From: Candidatus Moanabacter tarae
GTDB taxonomy: Bacteria > Verrucomicrobiota > Verrucomicrobiia > Opitutales > UBA2987
NCBI GenBank assembly: GCA_003226295.1
Contig: CP029803.1
Coordinates: forward strand, 1,296,211 to 1,360,210
Reading direction: 5' to 3'
DNA length: 64,000 nt
The first letter of the stretch is position 1. The number at the start of each line of letters is the position of its first letter. This document shows, piece by piece, positions 34,272-45,394 of the stretch. The translations under genes and the position numbers were made by a program. The notes below the pieces were generated by a model. It did not search any database and was not told where the DNA came from. It saw only the letters and a list, made by a program, of their open reading frames with translations.

Positions 34272-36626
34272 CTATCCGGGTTCCAATTGCTGTTGGGATT
34301 CGGCCTTTTCCTCAATCTCAGTCCAGTCCCATAGCTGCGGAATGAATTCGACTTCAGTCCACATTTGCGCCTGATCAAAATAATGAGGGCTTCCTGGGTG
34401 ACCTGATGCACCTAATGGGACGATCCATTTTGAATTTCTCCAATCGGATGAATCGAATACGTAACGAGTCACCGAGAGGCTAGTAACTTGGTATCGACTG
34501 ATTGCAGTATAACCCCCTGCCAAAGGGGTATCTGCATCGCCGTGCACAGCTAGAGAAGGAGGATCAAGCTGATTAGCCGCCTCGGGGAAGTAAACTGAAA
34601 GAGGATGTCGAGGCTTGGTTCGATGTGTTTTTCCCCATTCCCATTGCGAAGAATCCCGACCCATTCTCTCGGAAAGCAACCGGCATGCAGAGGAAAAGCT
34701 ATCTTTAAGCAAATCATCCCAAGATATTTCCCCACACAAGAGACAATCGGAACCTTCCACCAATGCCCGGTCGATTTCAGTTGCAACCATCTTGAGATGA
34801 AAATCGGCTCCCGCTGTGTCAGAGAGGATGACATCCCCATCTCTACCAAATAACGCCCGGACAACCTGCTCAATAATTTGGGCTCTAACCTCTGCATAAA
34901 TCGTTGGTTCGATCCTGTTGTGATCCATTCGGTAGTCCCATTTCTCCAGGATTGAGCACGCCTCCAAAGAAGCGGAATCGTTGCCTTTTGCTCTGATCAA
35001 TCTACTGACTAGATTACGCGCTGGAATTGAGACCTGATCGGACAGTATCGATGCCATATCTCCAACTGTTATTGCTTCCAATTCAAGGATCCTTTTCTGA
35101 ATCCGTTCCACCCGATATCCGGGCGCATATTGTATTCCAATATAATAAGGATAGTCATTTTGGGCCACCCGCTGATTACAAGTAATAGCATATCCACACT
35201 CTGGATTGATTGACCGAGGAAGGTCGTATTGCGGTATGTAGCCGCGCCATTCATTATTACCAAGGTACCCAGGAACCGCCCGCCAACCATTGGATTCATC
35301 GCGAACTGGTATCCTTCCTTCATGCAAATACCCAAAATTACCGCTGGTATCGCAGACTGCATAATTATTCACTCGATCATTCCATTTCTCAAATGCCGCG
35401 TGAAGTTCATTGACAGATCGTGATTGCATGGCGTCTCGCATAGCATCAACCCAAGGCGTACCTTCGATAAGTCCCGGATCGGATATAGCTATTCCATGCC
35501 CTTCTACCGGGTTTCCTGCTACGATGGGTCCGTGATGAGTAATCGTCACTTCTAAGTCGACTGGATTTGCTTCCTTAACCTCTAATCTTTCGCTCAGAAC
35601 GATAGCCTTTTTCCACTTGTCCTTAAATTGGAATTCCCTCTCTCCATTGACCTCTCGAAATCGCTCAATGAAAAGGTCCTGAGTATCGGCGCTACCGAAC
35701 GTCATACCCCATGCCACATGTTCATTGTGACAGAAGTGCATAACTCCCGGCATACCAGGGATAGAATATCCGATAATTGAATAATCAGGACACCTGAGGT
35801 GTGTTTGGTAGTAAACACTAGGCGTATCCAATGCGCGATGTGAGTCACCGGCCACCATTGGATGGCCAGATCGAGTGCAAACTCCTCCTACCGCAAATGC
35901 ATTCGATCCCATATCGGATTCCCCAAGCCAATTCACTTCCTCGGCAACTTTTAAGAGTTCCATCAGCCCATCCAATGGTTCCCCACGCCATTCCTCTCCC
36001 GGAGGAACGGTTATAAGGTGACCATAGGGATAGCCCTTGATGATCCTGGCAAGCGCAGAAGCGGTCTTCTGATTCTGGGCCAATCGAGTACGAAGAAGCT
36101 TGGGCTCAAATGTCCCTAATAGTGTATTCCTCATCTTATACACTACGATGCAATGCCAAGGCTCCCAGGTTTCTGGTATACAACCGAGAAGACGATATTC
36201 AATTGGGACACCTCTGCCGGACCAAGAATCATTTATCCCTGAAGACTCAATATAGGCATTTACCCCAGCAGCATAACTATCGAGCATTTTGCGAGATTCT
36301 TCGCTGCAAGTGTCGTAATCGAGCCTCGCAGTCCGACCCATTCCGACCGTCCTCATAAATCGATCTTGGCTAACTGCATCGAGCCCGATATATTCGGCCC
36401 ATCGCCCCAGGGCTCTCATTCTGTCGTAATCCATGTGCCAAAGGCGATCCTGCGCTGTCGTAAACCCCTGCGCAAAATAAAGGTCCGCTTCGCATTCTGC
36501 CCTAATGTGAGGTATCCCCCAGGAGTCGCGAAAGATCTCAACCGAGGATTTCAATGCGGCAAATCGTATTGTCGACCTAACGTCAGGAAGAGAATGATCT
36601 AGATCGTGTTGAGGAATCTTGGACAC
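34272..36626 (-). CDS. Penicillin acylase-family Ntn hydrolase
   Basis: A 784-residue N-terminal nucleophile hydrolase precursor that hydrolyses amide bonds. Ser241, in DMGSNAFAVGG, is the expected autoprocessing site and nucleophile, so the alpha chain would be about 240 residues and the beta chain about 540. The block GDSHRALDTPSVYYQTHL follows. Unlike most penicillin acylases it has no signal peptide: the N-terminus (MSKIPQHDLDHSLPD) is polar. It may be cytoplasmic, or the true start may lie elsewhere. It is convergent with the dehydratase gene. The substrate could be an N-acyl compound such as a homoserine lactone, but nothing here shows that. Confidence 0.87.
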   Translation of the reverse strand: MSKIPQHDLDHSLPDVRSTIRFAALKSSVEIFRDSWGIPHIRAECEADLYFAQGFTTAQDRLWHMDYDRMRALGRWAEYIGLDAVSQDRFMRTVGMGRTARLDYDTCSEESRKMLDSYAAGVNAYIESSGINDSWSGRGVPIEYRLLGCIPETWEPWHCIVVYKMRNTLLGTFEPKLLRTRLAQNQKTASALARIIKGYPYGHLITVPPGEEWRGEPLDGLMELLKVAEEVNWLGESDMGSNAFAVGGVCTRSGHPMVAGDSHRALDTPSVYYQTHLRCPDYSIIGYSIPGMPGVMHFCHNEHVAWGMTFGSADTQDLFIERFREVNGEREFQFKDKWKKAIVLSERLEVKEANPVDLEVTITHHGPIVAGNPVEGHGIAISDPGLIEGTPWVDAMRDAMQSRSVNELHAAFEKWNDRVNNYAVCDTSGNFGYLHEGRIPVRDESNGWRAVPGYLGNNEWRGYIPQYDLPRSINPECGYAITCNQRVAQNDYPYYIGIQYAPGYRVERIQKRILELEAITVGDMASILSDQVSIPARNLVSRLIRAKGNDSASLEACSILEKWDYRMDHNRIEPTIYAEVRAQIIEQVVRALFGRDGDVILSDTAGADFHLKMVATEIDRALVEGSDCLLCGEISWDDLLKDSFSSACRLLSERMGRDSSQWEWGKTHRTKPRHPLSVYFPEAANQLDPPSLAVHGDADTPLAGGYTAISRYQVTSLSVTRYVFDSSDWRNSKWIVPLGASGHPGSPHYFDQAQMWTEVEFIPQLWDWTEIEEKAESQQQLEPG

Positions 36627-36835
36627 TATTAATCCGTTTCGTCAAAATTATCGCTTCCTTCGACCCCAGCTAAGCTTTAATTAATCTCACATTAATCCAC
36701 CACGTCAAGTCGACCTGGAAGAACTTGGGTTGGCAAACTACCATCTTCCTCTAAATACAAGCTGAAGCAAAATCAATTTCTTAATAAAATGCCACCCCGT
36801 AACCATCCTATCAACTTCCGAGATCATCTTCAGTT

Positions 36836-37783
36836 CTAACAAACTGAGCTTAGGATTTGAAAAGCTTTCTCCTTATCGATTGCGATCTGTCTACGCAGAG
36901 CATCAAGGTGAGGGAAACGAATCTCAGGTCGTATGAAGGTGTACCACTTAACAACCAATTTTGTACCTAATTGAACATCTAAATCTTTCAAAAGGTGCAC
37001 CTCCAAAAGGGGTTCCCCCTTTTCCGAAGTAGTCGGCCTAATCCCATAGTTTGCAACACCTGGAAGGCATTTTTCGCATCCCTCTAAAACAACCCTTACA
37101 GCATAAACTCCAAAACGAGGGAACAATTCTGGAGTCCAGGAGAGATTCAAAGTTGGAAATCCGATTCCACGACCGATTTTTTGACCGCGGCAAACCCTTC
37201 CCGCGCAGGAATATACATATCCTAACAGTTGGTTTGATTCCTCGATTCGACCTGCCTGAATATGTTCGCGGATTCTCGTACTGCTGATGTCCTCCCCATT
37301 CAGTTTAATACGCTCAACACTGAAAACATGGAGCCCAAGGCGCCTGGCCTCTTTAATCATAAGGCAGACATCTCCTCTCCGATTCTTCCCAAAACGATAA
37401 TCTTCGCCCACGAAAACAGAAACTAATGTCGGAAGGGTTTGCTTCAGTGTAGTCAAGAAATCCTCCGCTTCAACCTGCGCAAATATCTGAGTGAACTCCT
37501 TTTGAATCACAAAATCTACTCCCATCTCGTAGAGAATAGACGTCTTCATTTTCGATGAGATTAAAAGCGGAGTAGGGTTCTCTGGATATAGAACGCGGCT
37601 TGGGTGAGGGTAGAAAGTGAGAATACCTGAAACATCGCCACTACGTCTGGCAGATTGTATTGCGGCCTCTATGACCGCCCGATGTCCCAGATGGACACCA
37701 TCGAACATGCCAATTGCAAGATGTAGTGGATTTTTGCCTACCTTTACCTTATCAAACTCAGTTACCGCTCCCGACTGCTTCAT
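36836..37783 (-). CDS. ribF: Bifunctional riboflavin kinase / FAD synthetase
   Basis: RibF makes FMN from riboflavin and then FAD. The N-terminal nucleotidyltransferase domain has [14 protein letters not shown] (about residues 27-40) and the C-terminal kinase domain has [11 protein letters not shown]. The [22 protein letters not shown] linker joins them. The 315-residue length is standard. It overlaps truB by 4 bases at the downstream end of the nusA-infB-rbfA operon, a linkage common in bacteria. Confidence 0.96.
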   Translation of the reverse strand: MKQSGAVTEFDKVKVGKNPLHLAIGMFDGVHLGHRAVIEAAIQSARRSGDVSGILTFYPHPSRVLYPENPTPLLISSKMKTSILYEMGVDFVIQKEFTQIFAQVEAEDFLTTLKQTLPTLVSVFVGEDYRFGKNRRGDVCLMIKEARRLGLHVFSVERIKLNGEDISSTRIREHIQAGRIEESNQLLGYVYSCAGRVCRGQKIGRGIGFPTLNLSWTPELFPRFGVYAVRVVLEGCEKCLPGVANYGIRPTTSEKGEPLLEVHLLKDLDVQLGTKLVVKWYTFIRPEIRFPHLDALRRQIAIDKEKAFQILSSVC

Positions 37784-38505
37784 AGAACATTACTGGGAAC
37801 GGCCTGATATACCGGGATAAGAATTCTCTGCAGTTCACCAAATTCGGTCGATTCAAGTTCCTTGAGGGAAATGGCATCTTCGATTAGGAAGCGTTCAATC
37901 GCAGTCCTCCTAAGAGTCGCTAGATAGGCACCACAGCCTATCTTCTGTCCCAAGTCATGTACAATGGTACGCACATAGGTGCCTTTGCTACATTCGATTC
38001 GAAACTGAACTTTAGGAGACTCAAAATCCAGCATTTCGATCGAGGTTACTCGAATGAACCGGGGCTCACGCTCAATTTCTTTTCCTTTTCTAGCCAGCTT
38101 ATAAAGAGCTACCCCTTTAACCTTCTTGGCAGAGAACATGGGTGGAATCTGATACTGATCCCCTTGAAACTCACTTAATTTTTGCTCCATTTCAAATTTC
38201 GTAAGTTCCGGAACTTTATGCTCCTCTATCACTACCCCCTCCACATCATGCGAATCGGTTGACTTCCCAAGGACAAGAGATCCTTCATAGGACTTGTCTA
38301 GACTCATTAGATAGCGCGAGATTTTAGTCGCCTTTCCCACCAGAATAATAAGCAGACCCGATGCGTTAGGGTCCAGAGTCCCGGCGTGGCCTACCCGCTT
38401 CATCCTAACTTTAGCCCTGACCCGATCAACCACATCATGTGAAGTAAGACCAGCAGGTTTATCAACCAAGAGGACGCCTTCAAAATTGTGCCAAGGGGTT
38501 ACCAT
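37780..38505 (-). CDS. truB: tRNA pseudouridine(55) synthase TruB
   Basis: TruB forms pseudouridine 55 in the T loop of tRNAs. The catalytic Asp is in [23 protein letters not shown], and [19 protein letters not shown] and the [15 protein letters not shown] motif are also present. At 241 residues it is on the short side, lacking the C-terminal PUA-like extension of some homologues. It is placed between the DHH phosphoesterase gene (4 bases upstream) and ribF (4-base overlap), so translational coupling is likely. Confidence 0.96.
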   Translation of the reverse strand: MVTPWHNFEGVLLVDKPAGLTSHDVVDRVRAKVRMKRVGHAGTLDPNASGLLIILVGKATKISRYLMSLDKSYEGSLVLGKSTDSHDVEGVVIEEHKVPELTKFEMEQKLSEFQGDQYQIPPMFSAKKVKGVALYKLARKGKEIEREPRFIRVTSIEMLDFESPKVQFRIECSKGTYVRTIVHDLGQKIGCGAYLATLRRTAIERFLIEDAISLKELESTEFGELQRILIPVYQAVPSNVL

Positions 38506-38509
38506 AATA

Positions 38510-39502
38510 CTAAGAATCAGAAGAGCAAAAATGAGCTCCTAAGGTGTCTACCATTCGCGGATAAAAAGTCTCGATCGAACCAGAGCAATTAAAGCCCGCG
38601 GCGCAAGCGTGACCGCCACCGTTAAATTGCTCGGCTAGTTTATCTACTCTGTGTTTTGCATCCTTCGAACGAAAACTCCCTTTAATCAAACCCTCGCGCT
38701 CTTCAAGCAAAACACCAATTTCCACCCCATCAAGGGCTCGAGCGTAGTCGACTAGGCCCTCTGAATCCTCCTTCTGGGCTCCTAATTCTTCATAGACACC
38801 TTCTCTTAAGAATCCAACGCAAATCTTTCCATCACATTCAAATGTGAGGCTGGAGAGAAAACGCTCCAGCAATTTGAGTCTACCTACACTCTCCTGTTCA
38901 TACAAACGTAGTGAAGCGCTCGCAGCATCCGCCCCATACTCCAACAGGCGGCTTGTTATAGCAAATACCTGCTTTGTTGTTGATGGGAATCGGAACTGTC
39001 CAGTATCCGTAGCAATACCCACAAACAAAGCTTGCGCTGTGACAGCATCAAACTCGATCTGCAAATCGAAAAAGATCCCGGCCAAAATTTCCGAGGTAGC
39101 AGAAGCATGGGGAGCTACTAAATTCAACTCAGCATAGTTTCGGTTCGAAATGTGGTGGTCAATATTGACCAAAACCTTGGAGAATTCCTGCCGCAAAGGC
39201 TTCCCAATTCTCACAATATCTGCACAATCGACGCACACTGCTCCACGTCCATCGATCTCGAATTTACCATCTGCGTAAAAGGGCGTATCGCCAACAAAAG
39301 AGCTCAGAACTCGCGGAATAGGATCCGGGCTGATCGCAATCGCGTCAACACCCCGATCTCGAAGGACTCGACACAGAGCGATTTGTGAACCTATGCTATC
39401 ACCGTCCGGTCGCAGGTGTCCGAGAACTGCTAACTGCTTCCCTTCGAGTTTCTTTAGGAAACTAGGAAAGACTCGACTAAACTCTGGGAAAAAGTCGCTC
39501 AT
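38510..39502 (-). CDS. DHH-family phosphoesterase (NrnA-like)
   Basis: A 330-residue DHH/DHHA1 phosphoesterase, most like NrnA, which degrades nanoRNAs and pAp. Motifs include [39 protein letters not shown] and the C-terminal DHHA1 signature [12 protein letters not shown]. It overlaps rbfA by 4 bases and precedes truB by 4, inside the rbfA-nrnA-truB-ribF run. A nuclease or phosphatase role is well supported; preference among nanoRNA, pAp and cyclic dinucleotide products cannot be read from sequence. Confidence 0.92.
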   Translation of the reverse strand: MSDFFPEFSRVFPSFLKKLEGKQLAVLGHLRPDGDSIGSQIALCRVLRDRGVDAIAISPDPIPRVLSSFVGDTPFYADGKFEIDGRGAVCVDCADIVRIGKPLRQEFSKVLVNIDHHISNRNYAELNLVAPHASATSEILAGIFFDLQIEFDAVTAQALFVGIATDTGQFRFPSTTKQVFAITSRLLEYGADAASASLRLYEQESVGRLKLLERFLSSLTFECDGKICVGFLREGVYEELGAQKEDSEGLVDYARALDGVEIGVLLEEREGLIKGSFRSKDAKHRVDKLAEQFNGGGHACAAGFNCSGSIETFYPRMVDTLGAHFCSSDS

Positions 39503-39849
39503 ACGCTCTCCTCGTCAAATCCGAATTCGTCAATGAGAGCGTTAAGGTGGACTCCCCGTTCCAGAGCCTTGTCGTAGACAAAACTGAGGTTTGGAAGGTA
39601 CTTTAAAACGATTCTCTTCCCCAACATCCTTCTCAACTCCCGACTTTCCGCCTTAAGGAATCGGCCTGCCGACGCCGCTCTTTCGGAATCACCAACAACC
39701 GAAAAATAAACTCGAGCGTTACGAAGATCCGAAGAGACCTCGACATCCGAAATTGTGATATAAACCGATTCTGATCGGTAACGTGTATGTAATAATTCGC
39801 TGATCTCCCGTTTGACCAACTTGGATACTCGTAACATTCGCTGACCCAT
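39499..39849 (-). CDS. rbfA: Ribosome-binding factor A
   Basis: RbfA binds the 30S subunit during late maturation of the 16S rRNA 5' end and in cold adaptation. The 116-residue protein has VKREISELLHTRY near the start, ITISDVEVSSDLRNARVYFSV, and LGKRIVLKYLPNLSFVYDKALERG, all characteristic of the KH-like fold. It lies 158 bases after infB and overlaps the phosphoesterase gene by 4. Confidence 0.96.
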   Translation of the reverse strand: MGQRMLRVSKLVKREISELLHTRYRSESVYITISDVEVSSDLRNARVYFSVVGDSERAASAGRFLKAESRELRRMLGKRIVLKYLPNLSFVYDKALERGVHLNALIDEFGFDEESV

Positions 39850-40007
39850 TCCAACTCTCCTGATTTACCCCCAGCATCCTCAGAATTCAACTTAAAGTTT
39901 AATGAAGAAAGAACACACCAATTTCAATTCAGCAATTCGCACTTCTGGAATCCGATGGACTGATTTTACGATTTGCAAAACTTTTGAACTGCAAGTTCCA
40001 AAAGATC

Positions 40008-42527
40008 TCAAAGAGTTGGACGAACATTCTCAATCTCGAAACACTCAATGACGTCGCCTTCTCTGTAATCATCATAATCGACCAATCGAATACCGCATTC
40101 ATAGCCGGAGCGTACATCAGAAGCGTCATCCTTAAAGCGCTTGAGAGCGTGTATTTTGCTTTCCACCTGTATTTTTCCGTCTCGAATTAATCGTGCATTG
40201 TTATCACGCGCAATTCGTCCTTCGACCACCATACATCCGGCTACTTTACCGGTCTTTCCCACAGGAAAGACCTGACGAATATTAGCCACTCCAATTTTAT
40301 TCTCCTTTTTCTCTGGCTCAAGTGTATCCGCCATTGCCTCCCTGACCACGTCAATCAATTCGTAAATGATATTGTTGCGGTAAATATTTATTCCGTGATG
40401 CTTTGCCTCGCTTACAACCCCACTCTCCTGATTAACATTGAATCCAACAACAGCTGCTTCAGCAGCATGCGCCATCTGAACATCGTTCTTACTGATGGCT
40501 CCAACCGCAGTCTGAACAACCTCAAGGATAATCTTCTCACTCTTAATATCCTCAAGACACTCTGCCAGCGCTTCCGCTGTTCCAAATACATCTGCCTTTA
40601 ATATGACTCTAAAAACCTTCCTTTGAGACTTAGAAATGGCGTCAAAGATATTCTCTAAGGTTGCGCCTGTTTCCTCGGGCACTTCGTCCTGTCCCTGTTT
40701 TCTGATCTCCAGTTCATTCTCCTTCGCTTCGTTCCTCGCCACGCGATCATTCTTTACCCAACGAAAGGCTGCTCCTGATTCCGGAGGCCCAGACCAACCT
40801 GTGACCCGAACTGGGGTCGACGGTTCAGCCAACTTCAAATTTTGCCCCATATCGTCAAACAGAGCTCGAACCTTACAAAAATACGGTCCTGCTATTAGAG
40901 CATCACCAATCTGCAAAGTTCCATTCTGTACGATAAGTGAGGCATTAGCTCCTTGTCCAACATCCTTCTGGGCCTCAATAATTATTCCATCAACGGGAGC
41001 TTCAGGATTCGCCTTCAAATCTTCCATCACCTCAGCTTGAAGTAAAATCGTATCAAGCAAGTCGGTAATACGCTCACCTTTCAAGGCAGATATCTCTACA
41101 GTTAGAGTCTCACCTCCCCAATCTTCGGCTGCAATATTACGGTCTTGCATCTGACCTTTAACTCGGTCCACATTGGCCCCCGGAACATCAGTCTTATTAA
41201 TTGCGACCACAATCGGAACTCCCTCATCCTGAATATAGCCTAGGGCCTCGTCGGTTTGCGGCATAAAACCGTCGTCAGCCGCAACAACCAATACCGCAAT
41301 ATCAGTAATGCGGGTTCCTCGTGCCCGCATTCTGGAAAAGGCAGCGTGTCCAGGGGTATCAATAAAACTTATCTTCTGTCCGTTATGTTTAATTTGATAA
41401 GAGCCAATATGCTGTGTTATCCCACCCGCCTCACCAGCCACTACATCAGTTTTTCGAATAGTATCCAAAAGGGTCGTCTTCCCATGATCAACATGTCCTA
41501 AAATACATACAATCGGACATCTAGGGACCAGGGCTTTGGCCTCTTTCTTCTCCGGCTCCTCAATCTTTGTTTTCTCTTGTTCTTCCTGAGCTTTCTCTCC
41601 TCGATGCCGCACTTCAAGACGATAGCCGTGGTTGCGTGCCAGCCTTTGTGCAACATCTTCCTCAACCACCTGATTCATCGAGGCAAAAATTCCAAACTCC
41701 ATTAACTCTGAAATGAGTCGAAATGGTTTAAGGCCTAAATGTCCTGCAAAATCCCTCACCACGAGCGGAGGCTTGAGTTCAAGGCTCTTGAGTTGGCTTT
41801 CGTCGATAGCAACTTCTTGCTTTTGATGTTGCGAATCCGCCTTCGTTTCTTCTCCAGACTTAACTGGTTTGGGAGGCACAGCTGTCTGGGGTCTCTGCGG
41901 TCCAGTGGGCTGCGAGTCTCTGTCTGGAGGTATCCGGGCTGCTGTAGGCACCGGAGAGGATTGGGACTTGGAATCAGTTTTTGAGGGTAAAGCTACAGAC
42001 AGCGGGTCAGGTGAAATCGGTTTGAGCGGAGAACTGGAGGGCTGAGGAGGAATCATACCCGGCACCCGAGGCTTAACAACCGCCGGTTTGGGGCGTTTTG
42101 CCTGAATACGCTCCTGCCTTTCATGGTCGACTTCCTCCTTCGTCTTCACGATGGCAGCGGCAGAAGGACCTACAACCTTTTCTTCTTTGGAATTCTTGGT
42201 CAATTCGACGACTTCTGAATCTGGATCCGAAGATTCACTCTTGCCCTTATCAACTCCCTTCGAAGTAGCAGCGGCAGAAGGACCTACAACCTTTTCTTCT
42301 TTGGAATTCTTGGTCAATTCGACGACTTCTGAATCTGGATCCGAAGATTCACTCTTGCCCTTATCAACTCCCTTCGAAGTAAATTCCTCGACTAAACTTT
42401 CAGCTGATATGTTATCAACCGTACTAGATGCCGTTTTAACGACAAAGCCGCGGCTACGCAAAATCTCGATGAGTTCCGCGTTAGTTATACCCAATTTCTC
42501 GGAGAGGTTGTAGACTCTGACGCTCAC
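40008..42527 (-). CDS. infB: Translation initiation factor IF-2
   Basis: IF-2 delivers initiator tRNA to the 30S subunit. The 839-residue protein has an N-terminal IF2_N domain (residues 1-49), a long low-complexity linker, and a G domain with GHVDHGKT (G1), GGITQHIG (G2), DTPGHAAF (G3) and NKTD (G4). C-terminal domains follow, with [11 protein letters not shown] and VGFNVN. Residues 50-87 and 88-125 are an exact tandem repeat of 38 residues, explained by a perfect 114-bp DNA duplication (listed separately). It lies between nusA and rbfA on the same strand. Confidence 0.96.
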   Translation of the reverse strand: MSVRVYNLSEKLGITNAELIEILRSRGFVVKTASSTVDNISAESLVEEFTSKGVDKGKSESSDPDSEVVELTKNSKEEKVVGPSAAATSKGVDKGKSESSDPDSEVVELTKNSKEEKVVGPSAAAIVKTKEEVDHERQERIQAKRPKPAVVKPRVPGMIPPQPSSSPLKPISPDPLSVALPSKTDSKSQSSPVPTAARIPPDRDSQPTGPQRPQTAVPPKPVKSGEETKADSQHQKQEVAIDESQLKSLELKPPLVVRDFAGHLGLKPFRLISELMEFGIFASMNQVVEEDVAQRLARNHGYRLEVRHRGEKAQEEQEKTKIEEPEKKEAKALVPRCPIVCILGHVDHGKTTLLDTIRKTDVVAGEAGGITQHIGSYQIKHNGQKISFIDTPGHAAFSRMRARGTRITDIAVLVVAADDGFMPQTDEALGYIQDEGVPIVVAINKTDVPGANVDRVKGQMQDRNIAAEDWGGETLTVEISALKGERITDLLDTILLQAEVMEDLKANPEAPVDGIIIEAQKDVGQGANASLIVQNGTLQIGDALIAGPYFCKVRALFDDMGQNLKLAEPSTPVRVTGWSGPPESGAAFRWVKNDRVARNEAKENELEIRKQGQDEVPEETGATLENIFDAISKSQRKVFRVILKADVFGTAEALAECLEDIKSEKIILEVVQTAVGAISKNDVQMAHAAEAAVVGFNVNQESGVVSEAKHHGINIYRNNIIYELIDVVREAMADTLEPEKKENKIGVANIRQVFPVGKTGKVAGCMVVEGRIARDNNARLIRDGKIQVESKIHALKRFKDDASDVRSGYECGIRLVDYDDYREGDVIECFEIENVRPTL
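42154..42381. repeat. Perfect 114-bp tandem duplication within infB
   Basis: Positions 42154-42267 and 42268-42381 are identical along all 114 bases. In the protein this doubles the 38-residue unit starting [20 protein letters not shown] in the linker, keeping the frame. The bases just outside the copies differ, so the boundaries are exact. Zero divergence suggests a recent duplication or strong homogenisation; an assembly artefact cannot be excluded. Confidence 0.97.
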
Positions 42528-42595
42528 GTTATCTTGGAAGTAAATTACTGTATCTCAGACTTATCCTTTTCACACAAGCAACAGGATCATGTTTT

Positions 42596-43858
42596 TTATT
42601 GATCGATCCTATTCGAACTCCGGTATTCGTTCACTTTCTCTATTATATTACTGGCCAGCTCCTCTTCAAATCCGGCGTCTATCAAGTCGCTTACCTCAAC
42701 GTCTACAAATGCCTCAGGGCTAACAATGCCGATCTCTACTAACTTCTCAGCATTATCATTCGAAATTCCCGAAACTCCATGCCATCCGGCAACCGCTGCT
42801 TGGACCCTTGCATCGAAACCTAGATCAACACGTTGTTCCTTTGAAATGTCTAACTTCCACCCTAAGAGGCGACTTGTAAGTCTGGCGTTTTGGCCGCGCC
42901 TTCCGATCGCTATTGAGAGATCGTCTTCCGCTACTTCAAACGACATTTTGAGATTCGTTTCATCAATATCAACATTGCGAGGGATGGCAGGCTTAATCGC
43001 TTCCTCAAGCATTTTGATCGGTTCGTTATAGTATCGGATGATGTCAATTTTCTCTCCTCCCAACTCCCGCACGATGCTCTTGACTCGCGCGCCACGTGCC
43101 CCAACACAGGCACCGACTGGATCGACCTTGGCATCTTTACTGTTCACAGCGATCTTAGTTCTGTAGCCGGGCTCCCGAGAGATCGCTTCTATAACTACTG
43201 TCCCATCTGCAATTTCCGTTACCTCGAGTTCGAAAAGCCTTCTCACGAACCGAACACTGGCTCGACTCAAAATCAACTCTGGGCCACGATTGGATGGTTC
43301 TATATTAAGCAGTAAACAACGGATACGTTCCCCGGGAGCGTAATCCTCCCCGGGTACCCGTTCTCTGGATGGAAGGATCGCTTCAGCTTTCCCCAAATCA
43401 ATGATTAAATCACCTCGTTCCCTCCTCCGGACAACACCCGAGAGAATATCCCCTACTGTATCCTTGTAATCATCATAAATCCGTTCTTTCTCAAACTGAC
43501 GAAGTCTATGCATAATCGATTGGCGAGCTGTCTGGGCCGCAATCCGGCCAAGGAAGGCTGGATCGATTTCCTTTTCCACCACCTGCCCAATACTAGGGTT
43601 TGAGGAATAAAGTCGCGCCTTTTCAATATGTATCTCGAACCTGGGATCACCCACCGAATCAACCACGGTCAGCTTCGCCCACGCCTTCAATGCACCAGTC
43701 TTTGGATCGATATCGATCGTTAGATCCTGATCTCCAGTGCCACCAGCCCGTTCCGCCGCACCACGTATCGCACTTACAATCGTCCCGATCATATCCTCTC
43801 GGGATATACCCTTTTCTTTCTCCATGTACTCGAGAACAGAAAGGATTTCGTTGCTCAT
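42596..43858 (-). CDS. nusA: Transcription termination/antitermination factor NusA
   Basis: NusA modulates pausing, termination and antitermination of RNA polymerase. The 420-residue protein has the NusA N-terminal domain, an S1 domain starting around [29 protein letters not shown], and the two KH domains with [30 protein letters not shown] and [19 protein letters not shown] short helical tail resembling an acidic-repeat region ends it. It begins the operon followed by infB. The rimP gene that usually precedes nusA is not seen in the 476 bases upstream. Confidence 0.96.
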   Translation of the reverse strand: MSNEILSVLEYMEKEKGISREDMIGTIVSAIRGAAERAGGTGDQDLTIDIDPKTGALKAWAKLTVVDSVGDPRFEIHIEKARLYSSNPSIGQVVEKEIDPAFLGRIAAQTARQSIMHRLRQFEKERIYDDYKDTVGDILSGVVRRRERGDLIIDLGKAEAILPSRERVPGEDYAPGERIRCLLLNIEPSNRGPELILSRASVRFVRRLFELEVTEIADGTVVIEAISREPGYRTKIAVNSKDAKVDPVGACVGARGARVKSIVRELGGEKIDIIRYYNEPIKMLEEAIKPAIPRNVDIDETNLKMSFEVAEDDLSIAIGRRGQNARLTSRLLGWKLDISKEQRVDLGFDARVQAAVAGWHGVSGISNDNAEKLVEIGIVSPEAFVDVEVSDLIDAGFEEELASNIIEKVNEYRSSNRIDQ

Positions 43859-44334
43859 TAATGCGGCCTTGTTAAAAGATATAATGAAAAAAAAAGCGGG
43901 CAGGAGCCCACTCTCAAGAATTTCGAGAAGCTGGAAGAGTCCGGAAGCTAGGTAAGCGACTTCTCCTTGTCAAGTTTCGTGTATTACTGCTCTTCCTGGC
44001 ACGTAATCAGTTCTAAGGAACAAGGAGCTCTTTGGGTATATTTTTTGTTGTACTTTTCCCACGACATATTCCACTCACGAAACCCCAGTTTCCGAAAAAG
44101 AACTAATAGATCCCTTTCATATCCGTTCAGTTGACCGTTGTGCTTCAGTACAAAATCTTATTTTTTTAATTTCAATTACTAATCACTAGACTGATCAGTA
44201 ATCCCATAATCCCGTCCATTACGATTCTTAATTCGCGGTTAACTCGCTCCATTGCCTTCAAGATCGTTCGATAGTCTGGATAATTGTTTAACTCCATGGT
44301 TGCATCCAAGCCAAGGGCTGCATAAACAGGAACA
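43859..44334. other. Intergenic region, no gene seen
   Basis: These 476 bases lie upstream of nusA (leftward) and of the UxuA-like gene (rightward), so two promoters are expected. There is a 68-codon minus-strand frame at 44172-44378 that I regard as chance, and A/T tracts around 43885 and 44159. No rimP, tRNA or recognisable RNA was found. Confidence 0.5.
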
Positions 44335-45270
44335 ATGAAAATTTCTGTATGGGATGGAGGGCTAACGGACTCGTACATGCGTCAAGTTTCCCAACTTGGC
44401 GCCGACGGCATCGACTTCGGAAACGGAACAGCATTCCCTGGGGTAACGGAACAAGGATACCCCGACCTCGACAAAGTCGTACGAATCAAGAAACGAATTC
44501 ATTCATGGGGACTCGAGATTAATCGAGTGACGCTACCCGACATCACTGAGAAATTCATGCAGAACCAGCCCGGAGGTGAACGAGAACTGGAGAACTCCTG
44601 TGAGGCTGTCCGGATCTTCGCCCAAGCTGGGATTCCGATTGTTCGCCAACGCTTCGCAGGGGATACCTTTGATTTATCCGAAAAATACTTATCGGTCCAT
44701 CGTGGCGGCTATACCTCAAGAGGAGAACGCCCCAACCGTTCGATCTCTCCTTCAACAGTCCCCACCTACGAAGAATTAGACCAATGGTGGGATCGGTTCG
44801 TGAAAGTCTACAACGCTCTCGTTCCCATTGCCGAAGAGACTGGAGTTCTCCTTGCCCTCCACCCCTCAGATATTCCTCATCCAAATACCCCATTCGGGGG
44901 GTTGGGGTTTCATCGTGTCATCGATGCTTTCCCCAGCGCTAACGTCGGATACCTTTACTGCTGCGGCACCCGCGCCGAAGCCGGGGGATCATCTATCGTA
45001 CTAGACGAAATTAATAACTACGGCCGCAAAGGGAAAATATTTACTGTCCATATGCGCAACGTCCGCGGAAGCCTTGCTACTGCAGAAGGGTTTGAGGAAG
45101 TCCTCCTCGATGATGGCGATATGAATATCGCAAAGATCTTTATAGAACTTAAAAAAGTCGGGTTCGATGGTTTTATCAATCCGGATCATATTCCCAACCT
45201 AGAAGGAGGCGTTGGTTTAGCCTATTCTGTCGGCTACTTGAAAGCCATACTAGCGTCGCTAGCAATATAA
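44335..45270 (+). CDS. UxuA-like sugar-acid dehydratase (TIM barrel)
   Basis: A 311-residue TIM-barrel protein of the mannonate dehydratase (UxuA) superfamily. Metal residues match UxuA: the LALHPSDIPHP block, CCGTRAEAG with the Cys, VHMRNVRGS, and NPDHIP. True UxuA is about 390 residues, so this belongs to a shorter relative and its exact substrate is not fixed. It is similar to the other UxuA-like protein at 56355. It is transcribed alone away from nusA, and the convergent SDR gene follows. Confidence 0.83.
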   Translation: MKISVWDGGLTDSYMRQVSQLGADGIDFGNGTAFPGVTEQGYPDLDKVVRIKKRIHSWGLEINRVTLPDITEKFMQNQPGGERELENSCEAVRIFAQAGIPIVRQRFAGDTFDLSEKYLSVHRGGYTSRGERPNRSISPSTVPTYEELDQWWDRFVKVYNALVPIAEETGVLLALHPSDIPHPNTPFGGLGFHRVIDAFPSANVGYLYCCGTRAEAGGSSIVLDEINNYGRKGKIFTVHMRNVRGSLATAEGFEEVLLDDGDMNIAKIFIELKKVGFDGFINPDHIPNLEGGVGLAYSVGYLKAILASLAI

Positions 45271-45394
45271 GCACATTTAACCCATATTTAGTGGGCAAGA
45301 CCTCCCCACTGATATCGCAGCGTCGCCGGTTTGCTTCCCCTGGAAGCAAATTAAAGGGTATATAACGTCCTTAAAAGACCTTTCGAAAAATGGG

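Noticed and set aside
42151-42513. Plus-strand 120-codon frame with an internal repeat in the infB region
   Set aside because: It mirrors the 114-bp duplication of infB on the other strand and is not a gene.
44172-44378. Minus-strand 68-codon frame upstream of the UxuA-like gene
   Set aside because: It overlaps the UxuA-like start and has no supporting features.
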